A stretch of DNA of 64,000 nt from Populus alba (Eukaryota; Streptophyta; Magnoliopsida; Malpighiales; Salicaceae). The position numbers were made by a program, and so were the translations under genes. Location of the stretch: contig NC_133284.1 in assembly GCF_005239225.2 (NCBI RefSeq), forward strand, positions 34,858,758 to 34,922,757. The letters run 5' to 3'. The notes under the pieces were generated by a model that had not been told where the DNA came from, ran no database searches, and worked only from the letters and a program-made list of their open reading frames with translations. Shown here piece by piece: positions 8,935 to 20,059 of this stretch (the stretch's first letter is position 1; the number at the start of each line of letters is the position of its first letter).

Positions 8935-10640
8935 TAAATATATTTAATAGTATTATAATTATAAATCAGTACTAAATAAATAATAAAAATTAAAGGTAAA
9001 TCAATAATTTATATATAAAAAAAAGTTATATTCATGATCAAAAATTTAGAGACTAAATAAAATAATTTGTAGTAATTCACAGTGTTTTTTGGAGGAAAAA
9101 ATACAGTGCTTTCGCCTACATGATTTAGCTTTTCTATTAATAAAAAGAAAAAAAAATTACAAAGCTAAATTCTCTATCAACTTAATATTAAAAAAAAAAA
9201 CAACAACAAAGATAATTTTGGAAGGAAAAAAACCCATGAGGAAAAACGTTGTAGCAATTGATAGTTTTGTGAGGAAAACTATAGTGCTTTTCTCCAATAA
9301 AATAAGATAAAAAACCATTTAAAGAAATATTGTAGCAATTTATAGTGTTTTGTGAGAAAAACCACAACGCTTTCCCCATATAATTTAGCTTTATTGTATT
9401 TATAATTCTTAACCAACTCAATATTCAAAAAAAAAATCAACAAAGATAATTTTGGAAAAAAATCATATGGAAAAATACTATAACAATTCACAGTGTTTTA
9501 AAGAAAAAAATTACAAAGCTAAATTATTAATCAACTTAATATTTAAAAAAAATCAAATTGACAGAGACAATTTTAGAAAAAAAATAACAAGAAAAAAAAC
9601 ACCAAAAAAAAGGGGGGGAATCATTTTGGAAACACTTTAGCAATTCACAGTGTTTGTGATTAAAGCTACATTATTTCCCCACATGATTTAGCCTTATTTG
9701 TAATGACTTGTAATTGTAATTCTTAACAATGTTTTTGTGAGGCATGATTAAACCTTATTACAAAGTTTTAATTCTAATCAACTTAATATTAAAAAAGATA
9801 AAATCAATGAAAATAATTTTAAAAAAATATTACAAAAAAAAAAACACAAAAGAAACTGGAAAAAAAAAATCATGTGAGAAAAAACTAATATCAATCCATA
9901 GTGATTAGTGAAGAAAAACTTGTATTACTTGTAATTGCAATTCTTAACCAGCTTAATATTTAAAAAATAAAATTGAAAAAATACAATTTTAGGAAAAAAC
10001 ATAACAAGACAGAAAAAAAATCATGTGAAAAAAACACTGTAGCAATCCATAATAATTTGCAAGGAAAGTTATAGTGTTTTCCTCAGATATTGTAACTATA
10101 ATTTTTAACCAGCTCAGTATTAAAAAAATAAATAAATAAATAAAAAACAAAAAAAAAACCATGTAGAGAAACATTGTAGCAATCAACAATGTTTTAAAGA
10201 AAAAAAAAATTACAAAACAAAATTCTCAATCAGCTTAATATAAAAAAACTAAAATCGACAAATATAATTTTAAAAAAAATAGAAAAAATAAAATAGAAAA
10301 ACAATATGTAAAAACACCGTAGCAATTCACAGTATTTTAAAGATAAAAAATTATAAAGCAAAATTTTTAATCAACTTGATATTTTAAAAGTAAAATCAAC
10401 AAAGATAATTTAAAAAAATAAATAAATGAACAAAAAAAAGAGGAAAATTGGAAAAAAAAATAGAAAGTAATTTTGAAAAAAAAAAAGAAAAAATAAACAA
10501 AAATAAATAAAAAGAGAAAGTTCGAAAAAAAAAAAGAGTGCAAAAAAAATATATAAAAAAAGGGAAAGGAATGCACTGTAGATTCAACAATATGTTTGGG
10601 GTGTTGGAACAGTGATATTTCCACACCTTTTAGTTGTGTG
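8935..10640. repeat. Diverged A-rich tandem array with palindromic core
   Basis: About ten irregular units, 85-250 bases apart, share a core close to CTGTAGCAATTCACAG (for example near 9075, 9247, 9331, 9477, 9635, 10036, 10169, 10315). The halves ACTGT and ACAGT are inverted. Between cores the units share a CTCACATGATTTAGC-like stretch, AACCAACTTAATATT and long A runs. The block is absent from copy 2 of the segmental duplication, where the flanks are joined near 25180. All ORFs here are by-products of A/T runs. Confidence 0.75.
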
Positions 10641-10662
10641 TGTGTATATATATATATATATA
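10634..10662. repeat. (TG)n(TA)n microsatellite
   Basis: A TG run passes into a TA run directly before the shared AACAAGTTTGCATGC sequence. The matching site in copy 2 (25187-25210) is TA only. Confidence 0.8.
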
Positions 10663-13600
10663 ACAAGTTTGCATGCTTATGAATTATGACTGATGGAGCC
10701 AGGAAGGTTGCCAAGCCGATAAATGAATACACAAATAACACGAAAACTATCAACCACCTTTGAAGGGACTGAAGGAGATAACAAGAGGCTCACACGAGTT
10801 TTAAGGTCATCCATCCATCATAGTTGTCCCACCAAATGACCCAAAACAATTTAAATAAATGAATCACAGATGAATGCATGTCCATTGATCAAGTTTGTCT
10901 GAATCAATTGTTTTTATTAAAAGAGGACACAGATAACGTGGAACATAAAATGACCACTTGTACTTTAAAAAGTTTTAACATATGAAAATGATAGATTGCA
11001 ATATAACACGTACACACAGAGAAAGCATTGGAAAAGGACAAAGGTGACACCATCTTGTCGTGAGAAAATTTACTTCCTCTGTCAGAGCTTCATCTATGGT
11101 TGTTATTTTTTTTAAAATAATTTTTTATGTTAATAAATATTTTTTATTTTTAAAAATTATTTTTTGATATTAGTATATTAAAATAATTTAAAAACACTAA
11201 AAATATATTAATTTAAAATTAATAATAAAAAAAATTAAATTTTTTAAAAACACAGATAGACACAAAACATATTTGGGGCGGCTAAAAACTCTCCATCGAA
11301 GAGCAGTTATTGCCATCAACCTCCCTTTCGTGGAATGGTACAAATTGGTAGGGATTGATTGTAAGCTGGTAGAGAGTTTGATACAAATCGTATTAATTTG
11401 AAGTCTCCTACAAAAATTTAAATTTAAAACCTCACTTGTGACAAGACGTCTAAGTCGACCCTACTTAAAATTTAAAAATATATATATTATTTTAATAAAA
11501 AAAATCAATGTATTGATAATTAGATTTTGTTTATATTACTGGGTTGATTCAAGTTTTTTACCGATTAGTTGAGTTAATATTTTTTTTTAATCTACACCGG
11601 TTTAGCTCTTATATCAAGTTGATTTATTAAGTCAATCTAGGTTTATAAAAACAATACATCAAGGTTATGAGTTTCAATCCCATTTGATAAAATTAAATAT
11701 AAAATAATAATGTGTTTGTGTAAATTTTAAGTTTTAAAAAAATTTCACTTGAGATTTATATTAAAAAGTTTAATATAAAATTTAATTAATACTTGCCCAA
11801 TAACTTAATTCTTTGGATTAATTTTTTTTTATATACATAAATTAGCCCTTCCTAATTTTCTATTCACCACTACAATGTAGTGATTATTTTTATCACTCTT
11901 ATAAAAAAATAAATGTATTTGGATTAAAAGTATTTTGATAATTTTATATAATTTATAAGTAATTATTGATTTATTTGGAGGTATTTTTATCCTTGTATTT
12001 TTGTCTAATAAATCCCTACATTATTCAATACGTTTATAACTAGAATTCTTTGTTATGCCGAAAAATCTATTAAAATATTTCTTCTAAATACATCAAGCTA
12101 TATATAAATAATTTATGAAAAAAAATAGCCTTATTGCACCAAAATTAAACTGAAATACCTTATCATTAACAAGCTTTGCGCGTGCACCACAAATAAATGT
12201 TCATTAGTCGAATTTGTCTACAGCCTGCCGCTCGAATGTATGGCTATGGAAGGCTCATAATCCCAAGAAATCAGGCCACATTAGTGGAAACTTAATTGCT
12301 AGTGTCCTATGATTTTTGTAGTTGCTAGTCAGACTGGCGGCTGCTCAATGTAAAATAATTTCCATGCATTAAGTGCCTCCATATGACTATATGAGCTATC
12401 AAACGATTTATGATGTTTCTATACGAGGGCTTGTAATAATGTTATTATAAAATTGTGTTTTAGTTGTGAGTAATTTAGTGGTTCAAGACATCACTCAATT
12501 CAGGTTTTATATTGAATTATTTAAAAATTGATTCCATAATTTTAAAGAATCTAGTGGATCAATTATGATCGGATCAAAAAACCAAAAAATATCCCACTTA
12601 ATTTAAAGAAAATAACATTGATTTGGATAAGTGACTACATATGAGCCATCAAAGCACATGAAAAACAATTTATGTTATCCTCAGTAGGGTTTGCAATAAT
12701 TTTAATAAAATAGAGCTTTATTTAATTGAGTAATTTGTTGAAGTTAAAATACTCAAATAGATTTTATATTGAATAAGGTGAGAATTGATTTGATCAAATC
12801 TAATAAAATTAATGAATTAATATGTGGCCCAATTAAAATAGAAGATAAATTCAGTATTTTTTTTTAAATAAAGCTTTATTTTTAATCCAGTAACTTATTA
12901 AACTAAACACAACTTAAGTCGTATTTTATATTAAATATGATGAGAATTGATATAGTTAAATCTAATTGAATTAGTGAATTAATATGTGACCCAATCAAAA
13001 ATATGAGAGAGATTTAAATTTTAATTTTTTTAAAAAAAACATTATTTTAGATTAATACATCGATGAAAGATTGAATTTTATATAGCCATGCTGAACAAGA
13101 CTTTGTTTTGTAATTGGCTACTTGTGATGAGTAACATCAATTGACAGTTTTCATTCATTTATTGTGCCTTTATTCGGTGCAAAATAGTCAGTGTGGACTC
13201 ATTAATGCATGATGGATTACCTGGATACTTATGAGCGTGTGGCCACTACTTGATGTAGAGAAAATAATACGTGATTTTCAGTCAAGAATGTGACAAAAAA
13301 GTTATGTGATTAACTGATGAATTTTTTTTCTATTATGATGTTGGATGGATTTTAGTTTTTATTTGGTGTTATGTTGTTTAAAAAATTATGGCATTAGACT
13401 TTATTAAGCATTTGAAAATAAAATAGGTTGTTAAATTCAAAAAATTAGTGTGTTACCTTGAAAGTGTATAAAGAGATAATAATTAGGATTTTCAAGTTGA
13501 TAAGTTAATTTGTAGTGAAACATGTTTGAGATTAATAAATAATTATTTTATGTATGAAATGATGCTAAATTTTCAGGAAACGGAAGCATTTAATATATAA

Positions 13601-14507
13601 TTAGTTTGTTTGAGAATTTTTATTAATTTAAGGAGTAGATTGGATCCTTTTATATATGTTTCCTTAGAAACATGATTGATTATGTTCTAATTAAAAATAA
13701 ATAAAATCTTTTATATATTTTCTTTTTCCAGTATATTTTGAGGGAATATTTCAATTGGTAAAATCATTGTAATTTACGAATGAAAATATTATGTTAATAT
13801 TTTTGTTTGTATTTATTAATTTTATTAATACTAGTTGTTGACTAACCCAAAGTATCAATTTTATATAATAAGCTTTGAGATGTATATATTCTTGAAAGAT
13901 TAACCTAGATTGATAAACATGTTATATGTTTACTAGCTACTTGGTCTATGCTTTACTCCATGTCGGATAACAACAATTAAACACAAAAACATAAATATGC
14001 AAGTGTTTTTGATGTGTTTTTTTATATTGAAAAATAAAATTAAATTGTAAATTAAAAAACCAACTTATGCATTTAATTAAATAAATCAAGAATTTTTGTT
14101 TTAAAGAAAGTCATTAACGATAACAACAAATTAAACTAGAAAGTTGAAAGATTGATGTAGATAACAATGAAAGCTTTCATACATCAAATATACACCACAA
14201 AATCTTCCTAATTTGGTCTTATTCCATCTCTTGACATAGAAAGACTTTTAATCCTATGAAGATCAACCACAAATATGGATATTTTTGTTGGGTTTCAAAT
14301 ATATACATACATTGCTATGAAAAATCTTTTAGGTGTCCCAAGGTCCTATTAGATGAATCAAGGATTGTTTATGAATTATACGAAGATACTTGAAGATCAA
14401 ATATTCATTTTAACTTTGACACAAGTTATCCAAATTTCTAATCTCTAATACTAATCTATATGAACTATCATTGAGAAATCTCCTAAACCTTTTTAGAAGA
14501 GAGTTAT
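10663..14507. other. AT-rich non-coding DNA of duplication copy 1
   Basis: No coding exon, RNA gene or transposon end was found. The stretch is collinear with 25210-28130 apart from indels. It includes the three-unit diverged repeat described separately. Confidence 0.6.
12420..13015. repeat. Three diverged tandem units (about 150-230 bases)
   Basis: Three successive units share TTTGCAATAATTTTA-type, GTAATTTGTTGAA-type and TTTTATATTGAATA sequences, and the last two also share GAATTAATATGTGACCCAAT. Copy 2 keeps essentially one unit (26860-27015), so unit number changed after duplication. Confidence 0.6.
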
Positions 14508-14782
14508 TGTTAAGGAGAAAGAGATTGTTATATCTTTAAGTGCTAACTCTTTTTCTTTTATGTTTTTTAAGAGTTCTATATTGTATTGTGTATTGTTAAA
14601 TAATACATTTAGTTTTGTTTTATTTATTAGGTATAATAATATTTTTCAATTTAACCTATACATAATCTCTTTATATTTAGGTTAACTCAAATATTTTAGA
14701 ATAAACAGATTAATGAGAATTTCACTTTTCTTTCTCTTTTATGTTTCATTTTTTTTTTATGTTAATCTGGATTAATTTAATA
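14508..14782 (+). repeat. 5' LTR of copia, copy 1
   Basis: The repeat begins TGTTAAGGAG and ends TTAATTTAATA (CA mutated to TA) directly before the PBS. It pairs with 28131-28411. Confidence 0.75.
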
Positions 14783-14793
14783 TGGTATTAGAG
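14783..14793 (+). other. copia primer binding site, copy 1
   Basis: TGGTATTAGAG is close to the tRNA-Met complement TGGTATCAGAG. Confidence 0.7.
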
Positions 14794-15087
14794 TTGATTT
14801 TATGGAACAATGTTAATCCCAAACATAGCTTTCGCGGATCCAACTTTTTTTTATTGTTAGTGATATTTTGTATTCTGTTTCTGTAAAAATTAGTATTTTA
14901 TCTTTCCTGTAGCTTTTGCAATTTGATATTTGTGTACATTTTATGCAATTTTTTGTTGAGTTTTAGAGTAATATATAACTTCGAGAAGATATTTGTTTAG
15001 TTTTTGCGATATTTGTTTATTTCTGCAATCTAGTACTTTGTTTTTTCATTGATTTTGCATTCTAGTTCTTTTTTGTTTGTTAATTAT

Positions 15088-15865
15088 GGCTACCAAAAGA
15101 TATGATTTGCTTTAGTTTGTGAGTGTGAAGTTGGATGGAAAGACTTATTCATACTGGAGTTATGTAATGAGAAATTTTCTTAAAGGTAATAAGATGTGGG
15201 GATATACGATACCATAAGTGGAACTTATGTGATATCCAAGAATACTGAGGAGGAGGTCGTTATTTTAATATATACATGAGAATTAAACAATGCAAAGATT
15301 ATTACTTGGAGCAACAATCCTGTTGATTATTCCATAGGTACGTAGTTGGTGAAATATGAGACAACAAATGAGGTTTGAGATTATCTGCAAAGGTTTATTC
15401 ACACAATTAAATTTTGAATATAAGTATTCAAGAGTTTTATTCTGCTATGACATATCTTTGGGATTAATTAGCTCTTACATAATTGGCAGAATTAAAGGCA
15501 TGTGGTGCCTATATTTAGCGTAGAGAGCAACAACAATTTGTATAGTTTTTAACAATACTTCACAGTGATTTTAAAGGACTTAGAGGTTCAATTCTGCATC
15601 GTTATCCACTGCCTTATATTGACTTTGTTGTTAATGAGTTATTGCTTGAAGAAATACGTCTTAAGTCTTATTCTGAAAAGATAATTCTTTCTGCTTTGAA
15701 TCCTTCTATACTAGCAGTACCCTTTAAGTCATTCTCTAATCATCAAAATAAGCTTTACATGAGAGTTGGCTTCGATGAGTGCAATTTCTATAAGCAAAAA
15801 AAAAGGTCATTGGAAGGCCTAGTGTCCCAAGTTGAAACAACAAAATCAAGCTTGAAAGTATAATA
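15088..15865 (+). pseudogene. copia gag remnant, copy 1
   Basis: The remnant starts at an ATG (MATKR) and continues with a copia gag motif, LDGKTYSYWSYVMRNFLKGNKMWGY. Several frameshifts and stops follow. The end has a damaged zinc-knuckle region (CNFYKQKKRSLEG, where copy 2 has CNFCKKKGHWKA). It is the ancestral capsid gene of the element and is non-functional. Confidence 0.8.
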
Positions 15866-16016
15866 AACCAGTCACAATCTAATGCTCATAGACCAACTTA
15901 TAGTTATAAACCGCCACACCATAATATTGCAATGGTAACTTCATCAGGTCCTATCACCTATCTTAGTACTCTAGCTAAGCAATTTTCAGAAGTTTCTCTT
16001 CTTATAGCCATAAGCA

Positions 16017-17250
16017 ATGTTTGATTCTTCTTCCATAGGTCAGTTGCCTCATAGTTCCTCAGGTATTTCATATTCTGAATGGGTCTTAGATTCTAGTGCT
16101 TCACATCATATGTCTCCAGATTCTTCATATTTTACCTTTGTGTCCCTTTCGCCCTTCATTCATGTTATAACTGATGATGACACTATCATGCCCTTAATAG
16201 GTGTTGGTTCTGTTAACACACCTCACTTGTTTTTCCCTAATGTTTATCTTATTTCGAAACTCAAATTGAATCTTGTTTTAGTTGGTCAATTATGCGATTC
16301 TAGTGATTATTTAGTCATATTTTCTTCTTCTTTTTGTTGTGTATAGGTACTGTAGTCTTAAAAGCTAATTGGGACAGCTCGTAGGGAGAATGAACTATAT
16401 ATTTTGGATGAGTTAAAAGTGCTAGTTGTCGTTGCTGCTGCTATTACTGTTAATTTGTCTTTTTTTTTGTTTGAGTCCTTCATCTTCTAGTTTTTATTTA
16501 TAGCATTCTCGTCTAGGTCATGCTTTATCTTCTTGTTTGAGATTTTTGACATCCATAAGAGCCTTAGAAAATTTTGAAAAATGTATGATATTTCAAATTG
16601 TAGTAGATGTTAACTGACAAAATATTTCGCTTTACCTTTTAATCGAAGTATTTATGTTTCTTCTTCACCATTTGACTTGATTCATTTTGATGTATGAAGA
16701 CCTTCTATTGTTGCCATAAAAGAGGGTCTCGATATTATATTTCTTTTATTGATGATCATACTCGTTATTGTTGGGTTTTTTTTAATGAAACATTGTTCTG
16801 AATTATTTCAGATGTTATACCGTCTTTCAAGCTCTTTTTAAAACTCAACATCTACTATAATCAAATGCTTTAGGTGTGATTTGGGTGGAGAATACATCTC
16901 TAATAAATTTTATCAGTTGTTTGCCTTAGATGGAACCATTCACCGAACTTCATATATAGATACTTTTGAGCAAAATAGAGTTGTTGCAAAAAAACATAGG
17001 CACGTTATCGAAAATACTCGTTCTCTCTTATTCTCTGCTTCTATTCCTAATGAGTTTCAGAGAGAAGTTGTCTTTACTTCTGTAAGTTTGATTAATATCA
17101 TTACATCATCTTATAGTTCGGGTTTGTATCCTTTTGAAAAGTTACATGGATGTGTCCCTAATTATTCCTCATTTAGAGTTTTTAATTTTTACTTGTTTTT
17201 ATTCTTTGTCCTTCATCCTCATGTAGAATGTAATAAATTGTCCTCCTGAT
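16017..17250 (+). pseudogene. copia protease and integrase remnant, copy 1
   Basis: The protease has WVLDSSASHHM (16078-16113 region), where the usual motif is DSGAS. Copy 2 shows the same Ser, so the change is older than the duplication or normal for this family. Next come a GAG-pre-integrase stretch (HSRLGH near 16505) and integrase core pieces: LGGEYISNKFYQLF from about 16883, EQNRVVAKKH at the position of the catalytic Glu, and a downstream block. The frame is broken many times. Confidence 0.82.
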
Positions 17251-17694
17251 CTGTTATTTGTGTCCTTTTTGAGTTATGATGAAGGTAAAAAAAGATATCA
17301 TTATTTTGATTCAATAACTCAAAAACTTTATGTGTTCTCATCATGTTGTCTTTCTCGAACATATACCTTTCTTTTTCTATTCCTTCCACTACTTATAACC
17401 TGACTAGACCTGATTTTATTCATATAGATCCTTTTTCAAAGATTATGATAGTTTATCATCTCAGGTTTCTAGTACCTCAGATACTCATCTCCATGTTCAT
17501 CCAATTTATACTCATAATTCTACAAGTACCGACACTTTACTCTTCAGCACACCTGAAGCTCCATTCTCATCTACAGCTTCTCAAAGCTTTATATGAGATT
17601 GTGGATCCACCTCTATGTCAATCCATACGCATTTATAAGTCCACAAAACTACCATATTTTGCTTATTCTTCATCATTTACTTCCTTTTTAGCTT

Positions 17695-18250
17695 ATAATC
17701 ATTGTTGATCTAAGCCCTCTTCCAATAAAAAGGCAATTATTGATCCTCTTTGGCAGTGGTCTATGGATGATGAACTTTATGTTTTGCATAAGAAAAATAC
17801 TTGGGATCTAGTTCCTCTACCTATTGGTAAGAGTGTTGTTGGTTGTCGTTGGGTGTATAAGATCAAGACTAATTTTGATGGGTCTATTAAGCGATACAAA
17901 GCTAAGTTGGTTGCAAAAAAGGATATTCATAACAATATCGTATGGATTATGAGAAGTCATTTGCCCCTATTACAAAAATGACTACTATTCATACTCTTAT
18001 TGTGGTAGCTTCGATTCATCAGTGGCATATCTCTCAACTTAATGTTAAAATGCCTTCTAGAATGGAGATCTTCAAGAAAAATTTTATATGGCTCTCCCTT
18101 CTGGTGTTTCACATGACTCGGGTATGTTTGTAAGCTTAAGAAAGCATTATATGGTCTCAAACAAGCACCTCGTGCTTGGTTTGAAAAATTCTTTATTATG
18201 ATCTCATCTCTTAGATTTGTTTATAATAGTCATGATTTTGCTTTTTTTTA
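17695..18250 (+). pseudogene. copia reverse transcriptase N-terminal remnant, copy 1
   Basis: MDDELYVLHKKNTWDLVPLP, GCRWVYKIKTNFDGSIKRYKAKLV and DYEKSFAPITKMTTIHTLI are typical of the start of copia RT. A frameshift separates the last two pieces near 17930. The polymerase active-site region is missing. Confidence 0.85.
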
Positions 18251-18410
18251 TTAAGTGCACTGATGTAGGTCGTATCATTCTATCTTCATCAACAATGTTT
18301 TAGTTTAAATATTATAGCATGAAGTGTGTTTACTTTGTCAAATCATGTTTATTCTCAATACCATAGTTATTGATTCTTTTAATAAGATTTTATTTTAAAA
18401 AAAATTTCAT

Positions 18411-19655
18411 TCCACCTTGCAATCAATGCTATTTGAGTACATGTGAATCATTTTTTTCAATTCATCTAGAGTGATGAGTTATCTCATGATCACTCAAATA
18501 ATTTCATATAGTTCATGTTATACCCAATATCTGCTTGTTTGTTATCCTTGGTTATGATAATGTATAAATCATGATCAAAGCATCACATGTCCTATATAAA
18601 ATAATTTATTGATCTCAAGTCCAATAATCACTTACACAACTATCAAGTGAGTTTTAATTTCTAGACATAAGTGATCTCTCTATATGAAATTCTTATACGA
18701 GTCAGTTTAGTACTGTACATGTCATCTAACAGCTATATACATATTAGTTTTAGGTATTCCTCATACATCAGCTTATGAGAACAATTATTTTTTTTATAAA
18801 AGAAATAACACAATATGTATAATTCTCAAAAACTTTAATTAAATTATATTCTTAATAGAGCATTAACCAGAAACATGTAGCAACAATGCTTTAATCTTAT
18901 AAGAATCTCGTTATTATAACAAACTTATACTTTTCTTTGCAAAATATTTTTTTGTCCCAGGTGCTTTATCTTTACTCTAAATTCATTAATTAAATATTAA
19001 ATTTATTACATTTGATGAATATTAAAGATAAATAAAGGCTTTACTGAAAGAAATATGTTTATATGAACAAAGTAAATTAATATAATGTATAACTAACCGA
19101 TTATCAACAACGCATATACACTAACAATTTTCACTTGTTAGTGTCATATGATTTTGTGTAGATCTTGACAATATTATCCATGTTAAATATTTTTCATGCA
19201 TTAAATGACTAGTACTTAACATTATTATATATCCCATGTTAAATAATTTTCACGCATTGTTAACTCGTACTTAAGAGCTTTAAACATCATGAAAAAATGA
19301 TTTGGGTTAGTTACACATTGATTTGGATCAGTTACACACTAAGTAGATACAACATGTGTTTGCATAACCAAAACAAGTATGAATACAATCCATACCTTCA
19401 TGGTTGTTGTATATGTAATAAGAAAAAGAAGTTAGTTGAACTCTTTGATGAATAGTAAATGACTCTTGGAGTAGTAAATTGTGTTCTAGATTAGGAATAG
19501 AGAGTAGACATCAATTCTAAATAAGAATGTTTTTATAAGAGTGATGAACTCTTGATGATATTACAGTACTTCAGCGATGACTATTATATTTTTTAAAATT
19601 TTTTGTTAAAGGGAGAGTTCTAATTAAACAAAATGAAATTATATATGAGAGGGAG

Positions 19656-19713
<58 letters not shown>

Positions 19714-19960
19714 AGTAATAACTATCTTATATTAAAAAATAATGAAAAAAATATGATATCTTTGTGTACATAAAATTAAACCCTAACACAATAATTTAGG
19801 GTTTTATGTTAGAGTAATGTCCATACGTAGAACTTATACATACAACTGACGACTTCCTTTTGGTCGTTTTAACAAATAAAATTACTATATATGTTTGAAA
19901 CCGAGAAGAAAACAAAATCTATCCAACAACGTGCAACACGAGGTCGAGGGACCCATCATC
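18411..19960. other. Intergenic DNA upstream of ABCG gene
   Basis: AT-rich, with no ORF or recognised element. It is outside the segmental duplication. It would hold the distal promoter of the ABCG gene, including a long AT repeat. Confidence 0.5.
19661..19710. repeat. (AT)25 microsatellite in ABCG upstream region
   Basis: An uninterrupted AT dinucleotide run of about 50 bases, roughly 350 bases before the ABCG start codon. Confidence 0.9.
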
Positions 19961-19964
19961 CCCT

Positions 19965-19971
19965 TATAAAA
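19965..19971 (+). promoter_or_regulatory. Probable TATA box of ABCG gene
   Basis: TATAAAA lies 95 bases before the start ATG at 20060, in a locally GC-richer stretch. That leaves room for a leader of about 60 bases. Confidence 0.55.
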
Positions 19972-20059
19972 CACAAGCCTTTGTCTTGGACAATGCCTAC
20001 GTCCAATATCTTAAGACACACCACTCATTCCCTTGCGCTCTCAACCCACACGTTCCACC

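Larger units (their letters stand above)
14508..18290 (+). mobile_element. Ty1/copia retrotransposon, decayed, 3' end missing (copy 1)
   Basis: A 5' LTR (14508-14782), a PBS and remnants of gag, protease, integrase and the start of reverse transcriptase follow in copia order on the plus strand. The RT is lost after about 18250, and no RNase H or 3' LTR is found. The same truncated end near TCATCAACAATGTT is present in copy 2 (48360). Truncation therefore came before the segmental duplication, or the two share the same breakpoint. The element has frameshifts and stops throughout and cannot be active. Confidence 0.88.
7430..18410 (+). repeat. Segmental duplication, copy 1 (left of ABCG gene)
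   Basis: Collinear blocks recur downstream in the same orientation: 7450-8905 with 23870-25165; 10640-10860 with 25190-25413; 11260-12190 with 25775-26785; 12860-14010 with 26860-27950; 14100-16162 with 28000-29823; and 16158-18410 with 46551-48470. Identity is high by eye (long runs without mismatch near 8590-8700 and 24840-24960). Both copies contain the same copia insertion at the same place, so the copia came before the duplication. Private to this copy are the A-rich array at 8935-10640, about 670 bases near 12190-12860 and about 340 bases near 14160-14500. The left edge (7400-7440) is fuzzy. Confidence 0.88.

Noticed and set aside
9089..10753. Several Lys/Asn- or Phe-rich ORFs
   Set aside because: They result from A and T runs in the palindrome array, with no codon-like composition.
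20033..20059. Upstream extension of the ABCG coding frame
   Set aside because: The extension has no ATG (it would begin at TTG). The first ATG in frame is 20060, which fits the TATA box distance.
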